Translations under genes and position numbers: made by a program
Shown: one piece after another, positions 15,148 to 22,459 of the stretch
Layout: every line of letters starts with the position of its first letter
Numbering within the stretch: position 1 is the stretch's first letter
The notes under the pieces: generated by a model
Databases searched by the model: none
The model's input: the letters and a program-made list of their open reading frames with translations, nothing else
What the model was told of the DNA's origin: nothing
From: Patescibacteria group bacterium
GTDB lineage: Bacteria > Patescibacteriota > Patescibacteriia > Patescibacteriales > JAQTRU01
DNA length: 33,197 nucleotides
Assembly (NCBI GenBank): GCA_028716725.1
Contig: JAQUPG010000003.1
Coordinates: 75,512 to 108,708, forward strand
Direction of reading: 5' to 3'

Positions 15148-15275
15148 GAAATTCAAAATTCAAAATGAAAAAATCAAAATTAAGGTGTCGCTTCGCGACA
15201 GAATTTAAACTTTGAGGCATTTTTTATTTTAAATTGTCATTTTACATTTTGAGATTTGCATTTTCCATTTGTTAA
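15148..15275. repeat. MITE-like AT-rich palindromic repeat with GC-rich tip
   Basis: Two arms of AAATTCAAAATG-like sequence face each other around a perfect hairpin, TGTCGC-TTC-GCGACA (15186-15200). It has no coding capacity. It fills most of the 265-base gap between the ATP-grasp gene and the pnp end and looks like a dispersed genomic repeat. Confidence 0.65.
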
Positions 15276-15296
15276 ATATAGAAATGCGGAATAAAA

Positions 15297-15331
15297 AATA
15301 ACCCGCCATGTTGGCGAGTTATTTTTTTTAT
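15297..15331. terminator. Bidirectional terminator at the pnp 3' end
   Basis: AATAACCCGCCA (15297-15308) and TGGCGAGTTATT (15312-15323) form a 12-bp stem with one G-T type mismatch and loop TGT. T-runs follow on both strands, so it can end pnp on the minus strand and the ATP-grasp gene on the plus strand. Confidence 0.85.
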
Positions 15332-15344
15332 ATCTTTACACTAT

Positions 15345-17630
15345 TTAGAATCTTCGTCTGCCGCCGCCTCCGCGTCCGGAAAATCTGTCCCGTCCGCCAC
15401 CGCCGCCTCCGCCGAATCTTGGCCGGCCATTTCCGCCGCCAAATCCGCCGTTTTCAGATTTGCCTTTGCCGTCTTTCCAGAGATGTTCATTTTCCGGCAG
15501 GCCTTTCATGGTTAAATTAACCCGGCCCTGGTCGTCTACTTCTTTAATTTTAACCGTAACCGTGTCTCCGATTTTTAAGAAGTCAGCCGGCTTACCAATG
15601 CGGTAAGGCGCCAGTTCGCTCACATGGACCATGCCGTCATGGCCGGGGGTTAATTCAATAAAAGCGCCGAAGTCAAGCAGGCGGACAACTTTGCCGGTAA
15701 AGATTTCCCCGGCCTCAAATTCCCGGACAATATCTTTTACCTGTTTAGCCGCTTCCTGGCATTTTTCCGCATTAGTGCCGCAAATCATTACCAGGCCGTC
15801 GTCTTCAATATCAATGCTTACTTCCGTTTCCGCGATAATTTTATTGATAATTTTTCCGCCCGGACCGATAACCGAACCGATTTTCTCCGGATCAATGCGG
15901 AAAGAAATAATGCGGGGAGCGTATTTGGACAGTTCCGGCCGCGGTTCCTTAATTTCTTTTCCCATAATTGCCAAAACTTTGTCTAAAGCCGAGCGCCCCT
16001 GCTTTAAAGTTTTTTTAATTATTTCCTCAGTCAGGCCGTCAGTTTTGGTGTCTAACTGGATAGCGGTTAAACCGTCCCGAGTTCCGGCGACTTTAAAATC
16101 CATGCCGCCTTTGCCGTCTTCCAAATCCTGGATGTCGGTTAATATTTCCCATTTGCTCATATCGGCGTTAGAAGCCAGGCCCATAGCGATTCCGCCTACG
16201 GCCTTTTTGATCGGCGCGCCTGCGTCCATTAAAGCCAAAGAGGAAGCGCAGGTTGAACCCATAGAAGAAGACCCGTTTGAACCCAGGGTTTCGCTTACGA
16301 TTCTAATCGTATAAGGGAAATCTTCTTTGGCCGGTATGACCGGCTCTAAAGCTTTTTCTGCCAAAGCGCCGTGCCCGATTTCTCTCCGGCCCGCGCCCCT
16401 TATCGGGCTGACTTCGCCTACACTATAGGGCGGAAAATTATAATGATGCATGAATCTTTTTTTGCTGTTGCCTTCAAGGCCTTCTAAGGATTGCTCCAGT
16501 CCCGGCGCGCCCAAGGTGACGATAGACATAATCTGGGTTTCACCTCTAGAAAATAGGCCGGAGCCGTGATTGCGCGGAAGAACTCCGGCTTCGGCGGATA
16601 AGGGCCTGATTTCATCAAGCTTCCTGCCGTCCACTCTCTTTTTTTCAGTTAAGATCGCTTCGGTCACCTCAGCTTCAACAGCCGGGGAAACCAGTTTTTT
16701 AATTATTTCCTGCCGGCGGTCCCGGCCGACACCGGACGAAAAAAGATGCTCATCCAGTTTTTCCTCAATAGCTTTTACGGCCGCTTTTCTCTCGCCTTTA
16801 GTGTAATAAGTTTTATCAAATAGAATTGGGGCGATATTTTTTTTAAGCCAATCTTTTGTTTCGGCGAATAATTTTTCTTTTTCTTTTTCCGCTTCTATTT
16901 CTTCCTGGCTTTTTAATTTATTTTTGGCTATTTTTGCTTCTGGTTTAACTGCGCTGACTATTTTTTTAATTAACTTTATCGCTTCCTGAAGATTCTTCTG
17001 CCCGGCCGTGATGGCTTTCTCTATTTCTTCTTCTTTTACTTCGCTGGCTCCGGCTTCAAGCATTATTACTTTTTTCTCTGTCCCGGCGACAATTAAATCA
17101 AGGTCGCTTTTTATTCTTTCTTCGTAGGTCGGATTAAAGATAAATTTGCCATCAAGACGGCCGACCCTTATACCGGCAATCGGACCGTTCCAGGCCACGC
17201 CGGCGATAGACAGGGCGGCGGAAGCGGCGACCAAAGAGGCGATATCATAATCATTTTCCTGGTCAACCGACAAAACGGTGATAATAACCTGGACGTCTTT
17301 CCGGGATTCGTCATTAAAAAGAGGCCGGATTGCCCGGTCTATCATCCGGCCGGTTAAAACCGCCTCGTCTGACGGCCGGCCTTCCCTCTTAATCCAGCGC
17401 GAACCTTTAATAATGCCGGCGGCATAAAGCCGCTCTTCAAAATCAACCAAAAGGGGAAAATAATCAATCCCCTCCCTTTCGCCTTTGGATTCCACAACCG
17501 TAGCCATAACCACCGTTTCCCCGTACTGGACGGTAACGGCGGCGTCGGCCTGTTTGGCCAGTTTGCCCGTTTTAATAGTGAGAGGGCGGTCAAGCCATTT
17601 CGTTTCGAAAACTTGTTCTTCTTGTTTCAT
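15345..17630 (-). CDS. pnp: Polynucleotide phosphorylase
   Basis: PNPase degrades RNA 3' to 5' with phosphate and can add tails. The 761 residues contain the first RNase PH-like core (GETVVMATVVESKGEREGID, GSRWIKREGRPSDEAVLTGR), the helical linker, the second catalytic core (GSNGSSSMGSTCASSLALMD, DIQDLEDGKGGMDFKVAGT), a KH domain (IGSVIGPGGKIINKIIAETE) and an S1 domain (GKVVRLLDFGAFIELTPGHD). Length and order are standard. The end is an unusual Gly/Arg tail (GGGGGGRDRFSGRGGGGRRR), an RGG-like RNA-binding extension. It follows rpsO and a NYN-domain gene, extending the classic rpsO-pnp pair. A long hairpin lies just before the ATG. Confidence 0.97.
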   Translation of the reverse strand: MKQEEQVFETKWLDRPLTIKTGKLAKQADAAVTVQYGETVVMATVVESKGEREGIDYFPLLVDFEERLYAAGIIKGSRWIKREGRPSDEAVLTGRMIDRAIRPLFNDESRKDVQVIITVLSVDQENDYDIASLVAASAALSIAGVAWNGPIAGIRVGRLDGKFIFNPTYEERIKSDLDLIVAGTEKKVIMLEAGASEVKEEEIEKAITAGQKNLQEAIKLIKKIVSAVKPEAKIAKNKLKSQEEIEAEKEKEKLFAETKDWLKKNIAPILFDKTYYTKGERKAAVKAIEEKLDEHLFSSGVGRDRRQEIIKKLVSPAVEAEVTEAILTEKKRVDGRKLDEIRPLSAEAGVLPRNHGSGLFSRGETQIMSIVTLGAPGLEQSLEGLEGNSKKRFMHHYNFPPYSVGEVSPIRGAGRREIGHGALAEKALEPVIPAKEDFPYTIRIVSETLGSNGSSSMGSTCASSLALMDAGAPIKKAVGGIAMGLASNADMSKWEILTDIQDLEDGKGGMDFKVAGTRDGLTAIQLDTKTDGLTEEIIKKTLKQGRSALDKVLAIMGKEIKEPRPELSKYAPRIISFRIDPEKIGSVIGPGGKIINKIIAETEVSIDIEDDGLVMICGTNAEKCQEAAKQVKDIVREFEAGEIFTGKVVRLLDFGAFIELTPGHDGMVHVSELAPYRIGKPADFLKIGDTVTVKIKEVDDQGRVNLTMKGLPENEHLWKDGKGKSENGGFGGGNGRPRFGGGGGGGRDRFSGRGGGGRRRF

Positions 17631-17642
17631 TTTTTTAGTCCT

Positions 17643-17698
17643 GACCGCTAGATTACAGAACTATGAGGAGCACTCACAGCGCTATCTATCTAACGGCC
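17643..17698 (-). promoter_or_regulatory. Long hairpin in the pnp leader
   Basis: The arms 17643-17653 (GACCGCTAGAT) and 17688-17698 (ATCTAACGGCC) form an 11-bp stem with two G-U pairs; inside, TATGAG (17662-17667) pairs with CTCACA (17673-17678). It lies 12 bases before the pnp ATG. In E. coli a double-stranded pnp leader is cut by RNase III and then mediates PNPase autoregulation; a similar role here is inferred by analogy. Confidence 0.55.
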
Positions 17699-17725
17699 AA
17701 GTGTTTTAATTATTTAATTGTTAAA

Positions 17726-18220
17726 TTATCTTAAATATTTTTTATTGTCGCTCAAGTTCGTAAAATCGTCTGACTCTTCTACCAACTTTGAGGAAGCGGT
17801 TTGCCGGAAGGCCATGACTTCCACTAAACACCCCTTGGTATTTTGCAGGTAACTCATCAAGGGCAGATAATCTCCGTCCCCCGAAACCAAAACTATGACA
17901 TCAAGCTTATCTCCCAGTTTTATGGCGTCAACCGCTATGCCGACGTCCCAGTCCGCTTTTTTAATCCCGCCGGCAAAAATCTGCAGGTCTTTCATTCTGA
18001 CTTCAAAACCCTGCTGGCTTAAGGCCTCAAAAAAATGCAATTCTTCCTCGCTTTCCGTTTTTATAACATAAGCCGTGGCCCGGATTAGCTTCCGGCCGGC
18101 GACCGCGTCTTTCAGGATTTCTTTAAAATTAACCTTTTTACTGAAAAGATTCTTGGCGGAATGGTACATATTGGACACGTCAACAAAAACGCCTACCCGC
18201 TGTTCTTCATGCTTTATCAT
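17726..18220 (-). CDS. NYN-domain (LabA/DUF88-like) putative ribonuclease
   Basis: The 164 residues show the NYN/PIN-like acidic site: VGVFVDVSNMYH (Asp-14, Asn-18), KKADWDVGIAVDAI (Asp-92, Asp-98) and LVSGDGDYLPLM (113-121). NYN proteins are metal-dependent RNases related to the PIN domain. Its position between rpsO and pnp, 17 bases after rpsO, suggests a role in RNA decay or ribosome-linked RNA processing. Exact target unknown. Confidence 0.85.
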   Translation of the reverse strand: MIKHEEQRVGVFVDVSNMYHSAKNLFSKKVNFKEILKDAVAGRKLIRATAYVIKTESEEELHFFEALSQQGFEVRMKDLQIFAGGIKKADWDVGIAVDAIKLGDKLDVIVLVSGDGDYLPLMSYLQNTKGCLVEVMAFRQTASSKLVEESDDFTNLSDNKKYLR

Positions 18221-18237
18221 AAATTATTTTTTAATTT

Positions 18238-18627
18238 TTATTCTTCATCCTCTTCTTTGGCCGGTTCTTCCTTTTCTTCTTCCTCCACTTTTATTTCATC
18301 TTTTTTATTCAATTCTTCTTCTATCCGGGCTCTTTCATCTTCCTCTTCCTGCATTCTTTTGGCGATTTTTAATTTAAGCCGGCCGGTTAAATCCTTAAAA
18401 GATTTTTCATCTTCTTTCTGCAGGTACTTTAATAATCTCCGCCTTTCCCCGACTTTTTTTAAAAGCCCGCGCCGGGAAGAATGGTCGTGCTTATGGTTTT
18501 TTAAGTGCTCGGTCAATTGCTTGATTTCTTCGGTTAAAATCGCAATCTGGACCTGCGGCGAACCCGTGTCATTGTCATGGGTTCTGAATTTAGCGATGAT
18601 TTTCTGCTTGTCTTTTCTGGTTAACAT
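18238..18627 (-). CDS. rpsO: 30S ribosomal protein uS15 with acidic C-terminal tail
   Basis: The protein binds 16S rRNA in the central domain of the 30S subunit. The core is clear: MLTRKDKQKIIAKFRTHDND, TGSPQVQIAILTEEIKQLTE, NHKHDHSSRRGLLKKVGERR, RLLKYLQ. I set the start at the ATG at 18627, because uS15 begins there and AAGG precedes it; a longer frame to 18681 adds residues (MTFSWIWLCAHFSDK) that are not uS15-like. The core is about 88 residues as usual; a further 40 residues are Glu/Lys rich (DEIKVEEEEKEEPAKEEDEE) and probably disordered, like the tail on bS16. First gene of rpsO-NYN-pnp. Confidence 0.95.
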   Translation of the reverse strand: MLTRKDKQKIIAKFRTHDNDTGSPQVQIAILTEEIKQLTEHLKNHKHDHSSRRGLLKKVGERRRLLKYLQKEDEKSFKDLTGRLKLKIAKRMQEEEDERARIEEELNKKDEIKVEEEEKEEPAKEEDEE

Positions 18628-18830
18628 AGTTTTTGCCTTATCCGAGAAATGGGCGCAAAGCCATATCCAAGAAAAGGTCATTAAATATTAAGTTATTAGA
18701 ATATTATAAAATTAACATAATATTTGAAGAAGGTCAAGGGGAGGAAAAAAATTCTGCAATGCGGGGGAGGGTATGCGAGGGTGCATGGATAATATCAACA
18801 TCACTTCAAAAAAAGAAAAAAGTTTTTTAC

Positions 18831-18860
18831 ATAAATAAAAACAGCTAGATAAATTGCTGT
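18831..18860 (-). terminator. Terminator of the Panacea operon
   Basis: ACAGC (18841-18845) and GCTGT (18856-18860) form a short stem; on the minus strand it is followed by TTTTTATTTAT. It lies 18 bases after the stop of the 134-residue gene. Confidence 0.65.
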
Positions 18861-18877
18861 CTTTATTAAAACTATTT

Positions 18878-19282
18878 TTATTTTACTAATTCACCTACCA
18901 ATTCTTTTAATTCCCCAGGAAGATTAACGTCGGGGTCTAATATTTGCTTTATAACATCTTCCTTATCTTTCTCGTTCAGTTTAAGCCCCGTGGTAGTATA
19001 GGGAAATATGTTAATGGCACTATCAGCTGATCTAAAGTGAGCCAACCTATCCTCTAAATTTTTTGTTGTTAATTTAACATAACAATATAATAGATTGTCT
19101 TTGATTTTGCCTGGCGTTGAGTCTCCTGCTAACCGAGTGCAAACACTTTCAAATTTTTTTGAATCCTCTTTATTTAAAATCCTTACCGCATATATAAAAT
19201 CTTCATCTGTATAAACCAAAAAGGCATATTCATTTTCGCCTTTTAAAAAAATATCTCCAAAATTTATTAACGCTGGTGCCAT
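18878..19282 (-). CDS. Unknown protein, putative toxin partner of Panacea
   Basis: I do not recognise this 134-residue protein (MAPALINFGDIFLKGENEYA to ELKELVGELVK). It has no signal peptide or membrane segment and is mixed alpha/beta: FLVYTDEDFIYAVRIL, DNLLYCYVKLTTKNLEDRLA, then an acidic helical end. The ATG lies four bases after the Panacea stop, and a terminator follows. Panacea-domain antitoxins are typically encoded beside a toxin of varied type, so the context suggests a toxin, perhaps cytoplasmic. Alternatively it is an unrelated partner. Confidence 0.55.
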   Translation of the reverse strand: MAPALINFGDIFLKGENEYAFLVYTDEDFIYAVRILNKEDSKKFESVCTRLAGDSTPGKIKDNLLYCYVKLTTKNLEDRLAHFRSADSAINIFPYTTTGLKLNEKDKEDVIKQILDPDVNLPGELKELVGELVK

Positions 19283-19286
19283 AAAG

Positions 19287-19823
19287 TTATATGCTTAGCA
19301 ATAAAGCTATCTCCTCCTCGCTGACCAGACAATCTTTATCTTTTGCCGCCAGTGTGTAAGGTATATTGTCAAGCATATTTGTACAATTCCATGGTGATTC
19401 TTTATGTGAAGCTTCTTCGATGAATTTTGTGTTTTTGTCCCCAAACCTTCTAGCCACCTGCTCCATTATTTCTAGTTGTGATTTGGAAAAATATTTTTTA
19501 TCTTTTTCACTAAATTTTCTGGCCGGAATTATTCTTTGCATTGTCGTTCCCGTTGGTGTTTCGAAACTGATAGTATCAGACAGAACTGAGTTATCTATAT
19601 CATCAATTGCCGTATTTACTAGATTTAATATTTCGGATGGAATTGGGCCATGTTCCAAATTAACATAATTATCATAAGTGATTGGAGATCCGTATCTTTT
19701 TAAATGCAAAAAGTCTAGAAAATAAAATAATTTCATTAATTTTACCTTTCCCAGATATCTAGGGTCTGTGTATGTTCCGAAAAACAAGAGTAGAGCTTTA
19801 AGTTTTGGCAATGATATTCTCAT
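19287..19823 (-). CDS. Panacea (SocA-like, DUF4065) domain antitoxin
   Basis: The core KVKLMKLFYFLDFLHLKRYG, SPITYDNYVNLEHGPIPSEI and the C-terminal FIEEASHKESPW stretch fit the Panacea/SocA domain, found in antitoxins that neutralise many kinds of toxins and in phage proteins. I chose the ATG at 19823 (178 residues, MRISLPKLKALLLFF); the longer TTG start at 19871 is rejected because that TTG is the first half of a -35 box. The leader is then only about 12 bases. It is the promoter-proximal gene with a 134-residue partner four bases behind, a layout typical of toxin-antitoxin pairs. Confidence 0.78.
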   Translation of the reverse strand: MRISLPKLKALLLFFGTYTDPRYLGKVKLMKLFYFLDFLHLKRYGSPITYDNYVNLEHGPIPSEILNLVNTAIDDIDNSVLSDTISFETPTGTTMQRIIPARKFSEKDKKYFSKSQLEIMEQVARRFGDKNTKFIEEASHKESPWNCTNMLDNIPYTLAAKDKDCLVSEEEIALLLSI

Positions 19824-19841
19824 AGTATCTTTGAACAAATC

Positions 19842-19871
19842 ATTATAGCCTAATTGAATACATATTGTCAA
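19842..19871 (-). promoter_or_regulatory. Promoter of the Panacea operon
   Basis: Minus-strand -35 TTGACA (19866-19871) and -10 TATAAT (19842-19847) are 18 bases apart. The start near 19835 leaves almost no leader before the ATG at 19823. From 19872 to 20046 I see only AT-rich sequence. Confidence 0.75.
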
Positions 19872-20040
19872 GTATGGGGGTATAATATTTGATTATTTAT
19901 ATTATAGCACATAAACTATAAAGAATGTATTAATTTATAAAAGATATTTTATTTTGCTAATATTAAATAATTATTATAAGAATTTTATTCTTTGATGCTT
20001 TTGATGCTATTTTAAAATAGTTTCTTTTAGTTTCTTTAAA

Positions 20041-20080
20041 AATAAAAAACAACCCAAAGCAGTTTGGGTTGTTTTTTATT
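20041..20080. terminator. Bidirectional terminator after tRNA-Asp
   Basis: CAACCCAAA (20050-20058) and TTTGGGTTG (20063-20071) form a perfect 9-bp stem with loop GCAG and T-runs on both strands. It directly follows the tRNA-Asp 3' end on the minus strand. Confidence 0.88.
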
Positions 20081-20082
20081 TG

Positions 20083-20156
20083 CGGAACGGACGGGACTCG
20101 AACCCGCGACCTCCTGCGTGACAGGCAGGCGTTCTAACCAACTGAACTACCGCTCC
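20083..20156 (-). tRNA. tRNA-Asp (anticodon GTC)
   Basis: The cloverleaf is complete on the minus strand: acceptor GGAGCGG with CCGTTCC, D-arm with AGTTGGTTAGA, anticodon stem CCTGC/GCAGG around loop CTGTCAC (anticodon GTC), and T-arm GCGGGTTCGAGTCCCGT. CCA is not encoded. tRNA-Asp(GUC) is one of the four tRNAs that carry queuosine, and the next gene upstream is a queuosine-precursor-type transporter. Confidence 0.95.
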
Positions 20157-20251
20157 AAAATAAAAATAGTTTTCTCAACTATTAAAAAATCCTTAGCTAA
20201 ACAATAACAAAAAACAAGGAAGTAGTCAATATTGGTTTTTAGCAAAAATTT

Positions 20252-20280
20252 TTGCCAAAAAATTGGATTTGCGGTATATT
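20252..20280 (+). promoter_or_regulatory. Promoter upstream of the transporter leader (copy 1 of a repeated block)
   Basis: -35 TTGCCA (20252-20257) and -10 TATATT (20275-20280) are 17 bases apart. The surrounding 57-base block recurs at 21930-21987. A second -10-like TATAAT is at 20329-20334. Confidence 0.6.
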
Positions 20281-20340
20281 GAAGTTAGCCGAATAAACCA
20301 ATTTTTATATGACACAATTACTATGCTTTATAATCATCAA

Positions 20341-20440
20341 ATAAAAACCTGGTCTAGTTTCGTTTATGTTAACCTTTCTCGGCCGATAGGGTAAGGGTTG
20401 CTTTTTATGTTTGTTCCCGCCCTATCGGGCGGGTTTTTTG
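20341..20440 (+). promoter_or_regulatory. Attenuator or riboswitch-like leader of the VUT transporter gene
   Basis: A strong terminator hairpin, CCCGCCC-TATC-GGGCGGG (20416-20433) plus six Ts, lies 31 bases before the ATG of the transporter gene. Upstream, CCGATAGGG (20383-20391) is the exact complement of CCCTATCGG (20420-20428) within that hairpin, so an antiterminator can form instead. AACCTT (20371-20376) can also pair with AAGGGTT (20393-20399), sequestering the antiterminator arm. This three-way exclusion is the logic of a transcription attenuator. I could not fit the sequence to preQ1-I, -II or -III by eye. Confidence 0.6.
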
Positions 20441-20470
20441 TTTGTTTTATTAACTTAAAAAATTATAGCT

Positions 20471-21145
20471 ATGATTCAACTTACTGAACATTCGTTCAAA
20501 AAATTAATTATTGCCCTGGCCATATATTTAACTTCGCTTTTCGCAGCCAATACTCTCGGGCTAAAGATAATGCCATTTATTTTCGGTTCTCATCTGTCGG
20601 TCGCGGTTTTTTCTTTCCCAATTGTGTTTCTTATGACTGATGTTGTCGGGGAAGTTTACGGCCGGCCGGCGGCGAAATTATTTGTCCTGGCCGGGTTTAT
20701 CAGCACAGCCTTGTTTATCGCCTATTCGTTTCTGTCGCTGGCTATGCCGTGGTCGGCTGACGGTGAATGGGCCAGGCAGGGGTATAATCAGATTTTTGGC
20801 GTTTCAGTTCGTATTGCCTTTGCTTCGATCGTAGCGTTTATAGTTGCGGGATATCAGGACGTTTTTTCTTTTTTCTTTTTTCGTGAGAAATTAAAAATAA
20901 AATATTTCTGGCTGCGCTCGCTCCTTTCCAATCTTTGGTCGCAGCTGCTTGACGCGACAATCTTTATGGTTATAGCGTTTGCGGGCGTATACTCAACCCG
21001 TACTCTCATAAGCATAATCATTTCCTGGTGGCTTTACAAAGTAGCGATGGGAGCGCTTTATACCCCGCTTTGCTATATTGGCATTTATTTGCTTAAAGAG
21101 CATAATAAAGAAAAGCAACCTGTAATGTTTGCTCTTAATCGCTAA
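20471..21145 (+). CDS. VUT/YhhQ-family queuosine precursor transporter
   Basis: The 224-residue membrane protein has about six hydrophobic segments (LIIALAIYLTSLFAANTL, VAVFSFPIVFLMTDVVGE, LFVLAGFISTALFIAYSFL, IAFASIVAFIVAGYQDVF, LLDATIFMVIAFAG, ALYTPLCYIGIYLL). The stretch FLMTDVVGEVYGRPAAK and the YQDVFSFF/LWSQLLDATIF region match the YhhQ/VUT family, which in E. coli imports queuosine precursors (preQ0/preQ1). It forms a two-gene operon with a CofE-like gene three bases downstream and lies beside tRNA-Asp(GUC), a queuosine substrate. The attenuator-like leader suggests metabolite control. No Q-biosynthesis genes are visible here. Confidence 0.85.
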   Translation: MIQLTEHSFKKLIIALAIYLTSLFAANTLGLKIMPFIFGSHLSVAVFSFPIVFLMTDVVGEVYGRPAAKLFVLAGFISTALFIAYSFLSLAMPWSADGEWARQGYNQIFGVSVRIAFASIVAFIVAGYQDVFSFFFFREKLKIKYFWLRSLLSNLWSQLLDATIFMVIAFAGVYSTRTLISIIISWWLYKVAMGALYTPLCYIGIYLLKEHNKEKQPVMFALNR

Positions 21146-21148
21146 AAT

Positions 21149-21850
21149 ATGATTGTCAAACCAATTAAAACTTGCATTTTTCAAGAGGGTGAAGACCTTT
21201 TGGCTTTCATCGGGCGTTATTTTAAGAAACTCCCGGAGCGGTCCGTGATTGTTGTCACTTCTAAGATCGTCGCCCTGGCAGAAAAACGGACGGCTGTTGT
21301 TGAGAATATTCTGACTAAAGAGAAGTTGATTCGCGCCGAAAGCGAGCTGGCCATACCGACCAAGCATGTTTGGCTTACTGTTAAAGACGGCATGGTTATG
21401 TCCTCGGCCGGGATTGATGAATCTAACGCCAATGGCAAACTCATACTTTTGCCAAAAGACAGCTTTAAGACGGCTCGCTGGCTGCGCAAAAAATTACAGA
21501 AAGAATACGGCGTTAAGCAGCTCGGAGTTCTTATTACTGACAGCCGCACAATCCCCCTTAGGGCCGGCGTGACGGGTGTGGCTCTCGGCTATGCCGGCTT
21601 CCACGGTATTAAAGACTATCGCGGCACACCTGATATTTTTGGGAGAAAATTTAAATTTTCCCGCACCAATGTCGCTGACAGCCTGGCCACGGCCGCTGTT
21701 CTCGTAATGGGCGAAGGGAACCAGCAGCAACCCCTGGCAATTATTGAAAAGGCGCCGGTTGAATTTTGCGATAAAATTCGTTGCCAGGAGCTGCATATTG
21801 ACATTCAAGACGATATGTACCGGCCTTTGTTCTCAAAGTTGCCAAGATAG
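21149..21850 (+). CDS. CofE-like (F420-0:gamma-glutamyl ligase family) protein
   Basis: The 233 residues match the CofE fold: IVVTSKIVALAEKRTA, LIRAESELAIPT, VMSSAGIDESNANGK, then GVLITDSRTIPLRAGVTGVA, LGYAGFHGIKDYRGTPD, and the metal-binding end SLATAAVLVMGEGNQQQP. CofE adds glutamate to coenzyme F420-0 in methanogens and actinobacteria. No F420 gene is seen here and CPR bacteria are not known to make F420, so this relative probably ligates an amino acid to another acceptor. Its coupling to a VUT transporter suggests a salvaged metabolite that is modified after uptake. Substrate unknown. Confidence 0.8.
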   Translation: MIVKPIKTCIFQEGEDLLAFIGRYFKKLPERSVIVVTSKIVALAEKRTAVVENILTKEKLIRAESELAIPTKHVWLTVKDGMVMSSAGIDESNANGKLILLPKDSFKTARWLRKKLQKEYGVKQLGVLITDSRTIPLRAGVTGVALGYAGFHGIKDYRGTPDIFGRKFKFSRTNVADSLATAAVLVMGEGNQQQPLAIIEKAPVEFCDKIRCQELHIDIQDDMYRPLFSKLPR

Positions 21851-21930
21851 GTTCATTAAGCCATACCCGCTTCGCTTAAATACTCTGCTTTGGCAGGAGG
21901 TTTAGGCGGAGTTTGTTTTGGCGAAAACCC

Positions 21931-21959
21931 TTGCCAAAAAATTAGATTTGCGGTATACT
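21931..21959 (+). promoter_or_regulatory. Promoter of the TraR/DksA-like gene (copy 2 of a repeated block)
   Basis: -35 TTGCCA (21931-21936) and -10 TATACT (21954-21959) are 17 bases apart. The block around it closely resembles that at 20251-20308, ending in both in CCAATTTTTAT, so the two transcription units share a duplicated promoter. Confidence 0.65.
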
Positions 21960-22046
21960 AAGATTAGTCAAATTGGCCAATTTTTATTGGTTTTTATTTT
22001 ATTAAACTGGTTCAAGACTTGAGGAAATGAACCCGTAAACAAACAT

Positions 22047-22448
22047 ATGAAAACGGTGAAAAAGCAAGGGGACAATGATATAGACAAAAAGACTTTAGGA
22101 GAAATAAAGAAAGATTTATTATCCAGAAAAACGCAGATTCTGGGGGATTTGGAAGAGATAACCGGCAAAGATAAGCATGATAAAGACGAGCATAAAGCTA
22201 AATTTCCCGAGTACGGGGAAAAGGCGGATGAAAATGCGCAGGAAATCGGCGAATACACCACTAATTTAGCCACGGAAAAAGTTCTGGAAAGCACTTTGCG
22301 CGATATTAATAATGCTTTGGAGAGGATAGAGAAAGGCACTTATGGCATCTGCAAATATTGTAAAAAACCGATTGGCAAAAAGAGAATGCTGGCCCGGCCG
22401 GTAGCGAGCGCCTGCGTGGAATGCAAAACCAGACTGCAAAACAGTTAA
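22047..22448 (+). CDS. TraR/DksA-type C4 zinc-finger protein
   Basis: The 133-residue protein has an N-terminal helical region (KKTLGEIKKDLLSRKTQILG, GEYTTNLATEKVLESTLRDI) and a C-terminal C4 zinc finger: GTYGICKYCKKPIGKKRMLA and SACVECKT, with four Cys in CxxC...CxxC. The ERIEKGTYGIC motif is typical of DksA/TraR proteins, which bind RNA polymerase through the secondary channel or act as general stress proteins (YocK-like). It has its own promoter. The next frame (lspA) begins close to its end, so the two are probably co-transcribed. Confidence 0.9.
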   Translation: MKTVKKQGDNDIDKKTLGEIKKDLLSRKTQILGDLEEITGKDKHDKDEHKAKFPEYGEKADENAQEIGEYTTNLATEKVLESTLRDINNALERIEKGTYGICKYCKKPIGKKRMLARPVASACVECKTRLQNS

Positions 22449-22459
22449 ATTTCGCTTTT

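Noticed and set aside
18628-18681. 18-residue N-terminal extension of uS15
   Set aside because: The added residues do not resemble uS15, whose conserved start MLTRKDK is preceded by a ribosome site.
19824-19871. TTG start that adds 16 residues to the Panacea protein
   Set aside because: The TTG is the first half of a consensus -35 box, and the -10 lies within the added codons, so these bases are largely upstream of transcription.
20341-20440. preQ1 class I riboswitch
   Set aside because: The upstream domain lacks the compact stem with A-rich tail of preQ1-I and does not match my memory of class II or III; kept only as an unassigned attenuator.
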